Below are positions 1 to 3,143 of a stretch of DNA of 5,069 nt, piece after piece (position 1 is the stretch's first letter; each line of letters begins with the position of its first letter). This stretch comes from Chloroflexota bacterium (GTDB taxonomy: Bacteria > Chloroflexota > UBA5177 > JANWHV01). The notes below the pieces were generated by a model. It was not told the DNA's origin. It ran no database searches and was given only the letters and a program-made list of their open reading frames with translations. The position numbers and the translations under genes were made by a program. Where the stretch lies: NCBI GenBank assembly GCA_025924845.1, contig JAICHN010000384.1, positions 1 through 5,069 on the forward strand. The letters are read 5' to 3'.

Positions 1-440
1 CACGAAGGTGCGGGCTTGGTGTGAGGATTGAGTACCCTGCTGATTGAATAGGCCACGTCGTCCGCGGTGAGCGGCGTACCGTCCGAGAACGTCAAGCCTT
101 TACGCAGGGTGAACGTCCACGTCTTCTTATCGGCGCTTATGGTCGGCGGCGCCGCCGCCAGGGTAAGCCGTGGAGCACCGTTCGGCCCATAGGTATAAAG
201 GCCGTTGAAGAGGGCGCCGCCGACCGTTTCCTCATCTGCTTCCGAAGTGGCCTGAGTCGGGTCAAGCGTGGAAAAGTCGCCGGAAAACGCGACGGTAATT
301 GTCCCCCCATGGGTGGGAGCAGCCGTTGAGTGCCGCAGAGGCGCGGCCCCCGCACCCATGGTTGAAGCCAGGACGGCGAGCGTCGCACAGATCGAAGTTG
401 TGGTGCCTATGCGGGTATATCCCGGAAAACGACGGTTCAT
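1..440 (-). CDS. ABC transporter extracellular solute-binding protein, family 5 (SBP_bac_5), partial
   Basis: This is the N-terminal part (146 complete codons) of a periplasmic or extracellular binding protein that delivers a solute to an ABC permease. The family takes up di/oligopeptides and nickel, and in some bacteria oligosaccharides. Residues 1-33 look like a Sec signal peptide: basic start (RR at 3-4), hydrophobic core about 17-32, small residues at GAGAA. The mature start has the family pattern HGGTITVAFSGDFSTLDP (44-61), and residues 108-138 carry the hallmark WTFTLRKGLTFSDG followed by PLTADDVAYSI. There is no lipobox (the only nearby Cys, C18, is preceded by TSI), so it does not look like a lipoprotein. 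The ATG at 438-440 is supported by a GGGGAG ribosome site (448-453) with 7 bp spacing. The gene runs off the left edge. It starts 55 bp after the GntR regulator on the same strand, with no clear promoter between them, so an operon is likely. Substrate unknown. Confidence 0.93.
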   Translation of the reverse strand, partial: MNRRFPGYTRIGTTTSICATLAVLASTMGAGAAPLRHSTAAPTHGGTITVAFSGDFSTLDPTQATSEADEETVGGALFNGLYTYGPNGAPRLTLAAAPPTISADKKTWTFTLRKGLTFSDGTPLTADDVAYSISRVLNPHTKPAPS

Positions 441-495
441 GCGTTTTCTCCCCTATCGCGCCTCAGACGCGACTCTACCGGTTAATGCAGACCGT

Positions 496-1245
496 TTACT
501 GCTTCGGAAACGCCTCTTCCACGAAGCGAAGTTCTACGTTCATGTGCTCGTGCATGGCCTGCTGTGCCGCGGCGCCGTCGCCTCGTTCGACCGCGGTGAG
601 AATGGCTTGATGCAGTGCGATCTGGATTGCCAAGAGGCGCTGCTGGTCGGATTCACCGCGCCCAACCAGTTCACCCTCGCGCAGACTTAAGGGAACGGCG
701 CGAAAAAGAGTATCCACCACCAGACCGAAGAAAGGGTTCCCCGTCATCTCGGCCAGCGTGCCGTGAAACCGGCGGTGGTACTCTACCTCCTCTCCCTCCA
801 ACACACCCATACGCTCGTGTCGCCTATAGTCCTCGAATGCCGCGTGCAGGGCCGCCGCTGAGGCGGAGGTCGCGCGCTCGGCGGCCAGAGAAGCCACCAG
901 GCCCTCAATGCAGCGCCGCGATTCGATGAGCGCAAGCAACATATCCCGTTGCAAAGCGGCGGGCAACGACGGTTCGTCTAAGTCAATGGGAGGGAGTTGC
1001 ACCTTGTAGCTCACAAAGGTGCCCTGGCCTGCCCGGCTCTCAATCACACCCATCATGGCCAGAGCCTGCAACGCTTCACGGACCGAGGAGCGGCTTACCT
1101 GCAGCATGGCAATCAACTGACGTTCGGAAGGCAGCTTATCGCCCACCTTGAGCTTGCCGGTCTGAATCTGGCGCACGATCTGTTCGACGATCGATTGCAC
1201 GACGGTGACTTTTCGAGGCCGCTCTAGGCTAATCGTCGGATGCAC
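496..1245 (-). CDS. GntR family transcriptional regulator, FadR subfamily (FCD domain)
   Basis: A cytoplasmic DNA-binding regulator of 249 residues, the usual length for the subfamily. The N-terminal winged helix-turn-helix spans about 15-80: LKVGDKLPSERQLIAML (32-48), VSRSSVREALQALAMMGVI (50-68), then the wing GQGTFV (73-78). The C-terminal all-helical FCD ligand domain spans about 100-240. Its usual metal-binding positions are filled by H157, H161 (in RRFHGTLAEMTGNP), H212 and H234; the first is usually Asp in this family and is His here. FCD regulators commonly sense small organic acids or sugar acids, often repressing neighbouring uptake and catabolic genes. I chose the GTG start at 1243-1245 because GGAGAG lies 6 bp upstream. 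A TTG at 1288-1290 would add 15 residues but has no ribosome site and falls inside an inverted repeat. The gene lies just upstream of the binding-protein gene and divergent from the beta-propeller gene; perfect FadR-type operator DNA lies in the intergenic region. Family call is secure, ligand unknown. Confidence 0.95.
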   Translation of the reverse strand: MHPTISLERPRKVTVVQSIVEQIVRQIQTGKLKVGDKLPSERQLIAMLQVSRSSVREALQALAMMGVIESRAGQGTFVSYKVQLPPIDLDEPSLPAALQRDMLLALIESRRCIEGLVASLAAERATSASAAALHAAFEDYRRHERMGVLEGEEVEYHRRFHGTLAEMTGNPFFGLVVDTLFRAVPLSLREGELVGRGESDQQRLLAIQIALHQAILTAVERGDGAAAQQAMHEHMNVELRFVEEAFPKQ

Positions 1246-1251
1246 GGCGTA

Positions 1252-1257
1252 CTCTCC
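1252..1257 (-). promoter_or_regulatory. Ribosome binding site that decides the regulator start
   Basis: The minus strand reads GGAGAG, then 6 bases, then GTG at 1245-1243. The longer reading frame from TTG at 1290 has only GGTGAG, about 14 bases upstream, which is too far. The shorter GTG start also leaves the conserved winged-helix domain intact. Confidence 0.75.
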
Positions 1258-1278
1258 AGTGCCAGGTGTAGCCGTATT

Positions 1279-1367
1279 GGGAAACGGCAATGAGATGAAC
1301 TGGGCTCACCATAGACGCGGGACAATATCACTAGAGGTGCAGGCAACCTACATCGTTGCCGTTTCCC
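1279..1367. repeat. 12-bp perfect inverted repeat with distant arms
   Basis: The left arm at 1279-1290 is GGGAAACGGCAA. The right arm at 1356-1367 is TTGCCGTTTCCC, its exact reverse complement, 65 bp away. A second, shorter inverted repeat, GGCAAC (1342-1347) with GTTGCC (1355-1360), uses part of the right arm, so the element GGCAA occurs three times in two orientations. The spacing is too wide for an ordinary terminator hairpin and no T-run follows in a useful position, so paired protein binding sites are the more natural reading. The binding factor is unknown. Confidence 0.6.
1301..1311. promoter_or_regulatory. Imperfect FadR-type operator (second site)
   Basis: TGGGCTCACCA differs at one defined position from the FadR-subfamily operator pattern TNGTNNNACNA (G instead of T at position 4). 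It shares TGG, the following C and ACCA with the perfect site at 1408-1418. It lies about 56 bp upstream of the regulator start codon, a sensible place for autoregulation. On its own it is weak; its value comes from the matching partner site. Confidence 0.4.
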
Positions 1368-1405
1368 CTTTTGGATCGGGGCGCCGCGTTCCACCCTCTG
1401 AGCAT

Positions 1406-1420
1406 GCTGGTCCGACCAGC
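1406..1420. promoter_or_regulatory. Predicted operator of the GntR/FadR-type regulator
   Basis: GCTGGTCCGACCAGC is a perfect palindrome with 7-bp arms around a single central base. Its core TGGTCCGACCA (1408-1418) matches all six fixed positions of the FadR-subfamily consensus TNGTNNNACNA. It sits between the divergent genes, about 160 bp upstream of the regulator start and about 135 bp upstream of the beta-propeller start. That the adjacent regulator binds it is an inference from family and position. Confidence 0.72.
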
Positions 1421-1477
1421 GGCCATACTACCACAGGTCTCGTTGCCGGCACAAGGCGGAAGCGCATGATCACGAGC

Positions 1478-1501
1478 GATCTGCATTGTGACCTACAGAT
1501 C
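1478..1501. repeat. Inverted repeat overlapping the -35 region of the beta-propeller gene
   Basis: GATCTG (1478-1483) and CAGATC (1496-1501) are perfect inverted arms with 12 bases between. One further pair matches inside (A1485 with T1494) after a mismatch. The predicted -35 at 1486-1491 lies between the arms, so a protein bound here would block or contact RNA polymerase. It does not match the FadR-type consensus, so a different regulator would be needed. Confidence 0.4.
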
Positions 1502-1514
1502 AGGATGCTACGAT
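1486..1514 (+). promoter_or_regulatory. Probable sigma-70 promoter of the beta-propeller gene
   Basis: The -35 TTGTGA (1486-1491, four of six consensus bases), a 17-bp spacer and the -10 TACGAT (1509-1514, four of six) precede the start codon. Transcription would begin near 1521 and give a leader of about 32 bases including the ribosome site. This is the best spaced pair upstream of the gene but not a strong match. Confidence 0.4.
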
Positions 1515-1552
1515 CCCGTTAGTGGCGATATGGCAGATTCTGGAGGTGAACC

Positions 1553-2929
1553 ATGTCAACCTTGCCTATATGCCCACGGCTCCTAATGCCGCCTGCAGTA
1601 CGCCGACTTGTCGGCGCAGCGTCAATCCTATGCCTATGCGTGCTCACCATGCCGCCGTTGGAAGCACACGCCGCCGAAGTGCAGCCCACGGAATGGACAC
1701 GCTACCACGTTGACTCCAGCAACAATGCCCTGATCAAGCAGTCCGGTGTGGCGTCCGTGGCGTGGCGCAGTCCGAAGCTCGCGCAGCAAGCCTATACGGT
1801 TTCCGTGGTCGGCAACCGCGTGTATGGAGATGGCGTAAAGGGTAAGTTCGCCGCCTTCGCGCTGGACCGGCGCACCGGGAAGGTGCTCTGGAATGTTCCA
1901 CTTGACAACGGGGCAATGTCACAGCCCCTGGTGGTCGGCAACCGTGTGTTCATCGGTTCGGGCAACCAGGCATTCTTCTATCGGAACGGTATTCAGTATT
2001 TTGGTACCGGCTCCAATTCGATCTACGCGCTGGATGCCGCTACCGGGAAGCAGATCTGGCGGCTCCGCTTGCTTGGGGAGGCGATGCCGACCCCCGTCTA
2101 CCAGGCCGGCGTCATCTATTGGGTGACCGGGGGACGACGCTTTCTGGCGATCGATGCCTCAAATGGACACATTATCTGGCAACTTGGCCTGCCCTCGTTG
2201 ATGAGCATGTCGTCGCCCGCGCAGTATGGCGATCTTCTGATTTTCGGCGGCGCGCGCACCTACAACGAATTCGCCGTGAATATCAAGACCCATAAGCTCG
2301 CCTGGCAATACAAATGGACCACCTGGAAAGGCCTGCCCATTACCAACGGCGTGGACGACTGCCCGCCCGCGGTCGCCCACGGTATGGTGTTCTGCAACGG
2401 CAGCGCCAGCGTTGATCCTGACCGCCACCCGGGCGGCGTGATCCGTCAGTTTGCCTGGGCCATCGACGCGAAGACCGGCAAACTGCTCTGGCAGTACGAT
2501 CAGGGAAACGGCCGGCGCACCAAGTTCAATGCCGGAGGCGTACCGACCGCAGTCGGCAATGTGGTGTATGTCGAGGCGCCCGGCAGCCACGGCCTTGACG
2601 CGCTGGACCAGCGAACCGGCCGGTTGATCTGGAAGGCGACGCTCGGCGCGACCGATCGCAGCGGCTCCATAGTCGACGGATCCTCGCTCTACATTACCGA
2701 CGATGCCGGCACCCTGTACCACTTTGATGCTAAAACCGGCAAACTCTTGCACCAGATGAAGAATGGCGGCGGCATGAGCACGATCGGCATGGTGCTGGCC
2801 GGTGGAACCCTGTTCATCCCGAGCAAGGCCGAGGTGGTGAATGCCATTCCCACGCGGTCGATTGATTCGGCGCCGCACGGCGATCTCCGTCCCTTCCATG
2901 GCTACCTGGGGCCGCCTCCGGCCGCGTAA
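1553..2929 (+). CDS. Exported PQQ-like beta-propeller repeat protein
   Basis: This 458-residue protein has a signal peptide (RR at 17-18, hydrophobic core about 19-33, cleavage likely after AHA at 38-40), so it acts outside the cytoplasm. No lipobox is seen. The rest is a WD-like PQQ repeat propeller. Blade motifs of the form A-x-D-x-x-TGK-x-x-W appear seven times: AFALDRRTGKVLW (101-113), IYALDAATGKQIW (157-169), FLAIDASNGHIIW (197-209), FAVNIKTHKLAW (240-251), AWAIDAKTGKLLW (301-313), LDALDQRTGRLIW (348-360) and LYHFDAKTGKLLH (388-400). C270 and C281 could form a disulphide. At this length, and with no vicinal disulphide or cytochrome motif, it is more like a BamB-type scaffold or binding propeller than a full PQQ-dependent alcohol dehydrogenase, so cofactor binding should not be assumed. 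The start is supported by GGAGGTGA (1542-1549). It is divergent from the GntR regulator. True function unknown. Confidence 0.9.
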   Translation: MSTLPICPRLLMPPAVRRLVGAASILCLCVLTMPPLEAHAAEVQPTEWTRYHVDSSNNALIKQSGVASVAWRSPKLAQQAYTVSVVGNRVYGDGVKGKFAAFALDRRTGKVLWNVPLDNGAMSQPLVVGNRVFIGSGNQAFFYRNGIQYFGTGSNSIYALDAATGKQIWRLRLLGEAMPTPVYQAGVIYWVTGGRRFLAIDASNGHIIWQLGLPSLMSMSSPAQYGDLLIFGGARTYNEFAVNIKTHKLAWQYKWTTWKGLPITNGVDDCPPAVAHGMVFCNGSASVDPDRHPGGVIRQFAWAIDAKTGKLLWQYDQGNGRRTKFNAGGVPTAVGNVVYVEAPGSHGLDALDQRTGRLIWKATLGATDRSGSIVDGSSLYITDDAGTLYHFDAKTGKLLHQMKNGGGMSTIGMVLAGGTLFIPSKAEVVNAIPTRSIDSAPHGDLRPFHGYLGPPPAA

Positions 2930-2966
2930 TGCCGAGTAGTCTGGCCGCTGTGAATTCGCCATGTAA

Positions 2967-2996
2967 TTGACAGGGCAACGGTACGCAGCCTATTAT
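2967..2996 (+). promoter_or_regulatory. Promoter P1 of the GH65 gene
   Basis: The consensus -35 TTGACA (2967-2972), an 18-bp spacer and the -10 TATTAT (2991-2996, five of six) make the strongest promoter in the window. Transcription should begin near 3003, immediately before a palindrome placed like a repressor operator. Confidence 0.75.
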
Positions 2997-3000
2997 CGAA

Positions 3001-3034
3001 GGGTTCCGGAAACGTTTCGGTAAAGCCGGTTCCC
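3001..3034. repeat. Imperfect hairpin / repeated GGTTCC around the palindrome
   Basis: GGGTTCCGG (3001-3009) and CCGGTTCCC (3026-3034) can pair over GGG:CCC and CCGG:CCGG with a TT/TT mismatch, enclosing the central palindrome. The same sequences also read as a direct repeat of GGTTCC 26 bp apart. It would lie at the 5' end of a P1 transcript. No T-run follows, so it is not a clear terminator. Confidence 0.3.
3006..3020. promoter_or_regulatory. LacI-family-like operator palindrome
   Basis: GAAACGTTTC (3009-3018) is a perfect 10-bp palindrome with a central CG; one more matching pair (C3007 with G3020) follows after a mismatch. A-rich half-sites around a central CG are typical of LacI-family operators. 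It matches the catabolite-response element only partly, lacking the final C. Its position, about +7 to +16 from the P1 start, is classic for repression. No LacI-type gene is in the window, so the regulator would be encoded elsewhere. Confidence 0.5.
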
Positions 3035-3046
3035 GTGATGTACGGT

Positions 3047-3055
3047 TGTTATAAT
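3047..3055 (+). promoter_or_regulatory. Extended -10 promoter P2 of the GH65 gene
   Basis: TGTTATAAT is a perfect extended -10 (TG, one base, TATAAT at 3050-3055). No good -35 is present 16-18 bp upstream, which extended -10 promoters can tolerate. Transcription would begin near 3062, giving a leader of about 80 bases and bypassing the palindrome at 3009-3018. Confidence 0.55.
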
Positions 3056-3091
3056 CGCTCAAGCCGACTCAAGTTGGGCGAGACCAGGTGC

Positions 3092-3120
3092 ATCTGCAAG
3101 GTAGTCGCGGGCAGGCAGAT
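3092..3120 (+). repeat. Inverted repeat in the GH65 leader
   Basis: ATCTGC (3092-3097) and GCAGAT (3115-3120) are perfect 6-bp inverted arms with 17 bases between; GCAG also occurs at 3111-3114, giving an alternative pairing. The structure would end 12 bases before the GGAGG ribosome site (3133-3137). No known RNA element is recognised. Confidence 0.25.
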
Positions 3121-3143
3121 ACGTTTGGTGCTGGAGGATCGCC

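Larger units (their letters stand above)
1246..1552. other. Divergent control region between the regulator and beta-propeller genes
   Basis: These 307 bases separate two divergently transcribed genes. The open frames crossing them show no recognisable protein motif and no ribosome site. The region is unusually rich in symmetric sequence: a 15-bp palindrome matching the FadR-type operator consensus, a near copy about 107 bp away, a pair of 12-bp perfect inverted arms, a 6-bp inverted repeat nested against one arm, and an inverted repeat over the probable -35 of the plus-strand gene. I could not find a convincing -35/-10 pair for the minus-strand regulator. Confidence 0.7.
2930..3143 (+). other. 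Intergenic region with tandem promoters and leader of the GH65 gene
   Basis: These 214 bases follow the beta-propeller stop codon. I see no hairpin plus T-run terminator, so read-through from the upstream gene is possible. The GH65 gene also has its own promoters: a -35/-10 pair starting at 2967 and an extended -10 at 3047. The leader from the first promoter would be about 140 bases. I recognise no known riboswitch in it. Confidence 0.6.

Noticed and set aside
456..472. TCGCG...CGCGA inverted repeat in the 55-bp gap before the binding-protein gene, as an attenuator or processing site
   Set aside because: Five-base arms of CG-rich sequence are expected by chance at this composition, and no T-run or alternative structure supports it.
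268..690. A 140-codon plus-strand open frame over the binding-protein and regulator genes
   Set aside because: It is antisense to two well-supported minus-strand genes and their junction, and has no protein-family signal.
1342..1376. GGCAAC-N7-GTTGCC hairpin followed by pyrimidines and TTTT, as a rho-independent terminator
   Set aside because: No plus-strand gene lies upstream to terminate, the stem is only 6 bp, and the T-run is short and separated from the stem by eight bases. An operator-like role fits better.
1205..1522. A 105-codon plus-strand open frame across the divergent region
   Set aside because: It starts inside the regulator gene on the opposite strand, has no ribosome site or recognisable motif, and covers the predicted operators.
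1553..2929. PQQ-dependent alcohol or glucose dehydrogenase
   Set aside because: At 458 residues with about seven blades and without the vicinal disulphide or a cytochrome domain, it does not fit the usual eight-blade dehydrogenases. I kept the neutral PQQ-like propeller name.
2159..2962. A 267-codon open frame on the minus strand across the beta-propeller gene
   Set aside because: It is antisense to a clear repeat protein with signal peptide and ribosome site. Its translation shows no recognisable domain and its length is explained by GC-rich codon bias on the coding strand.
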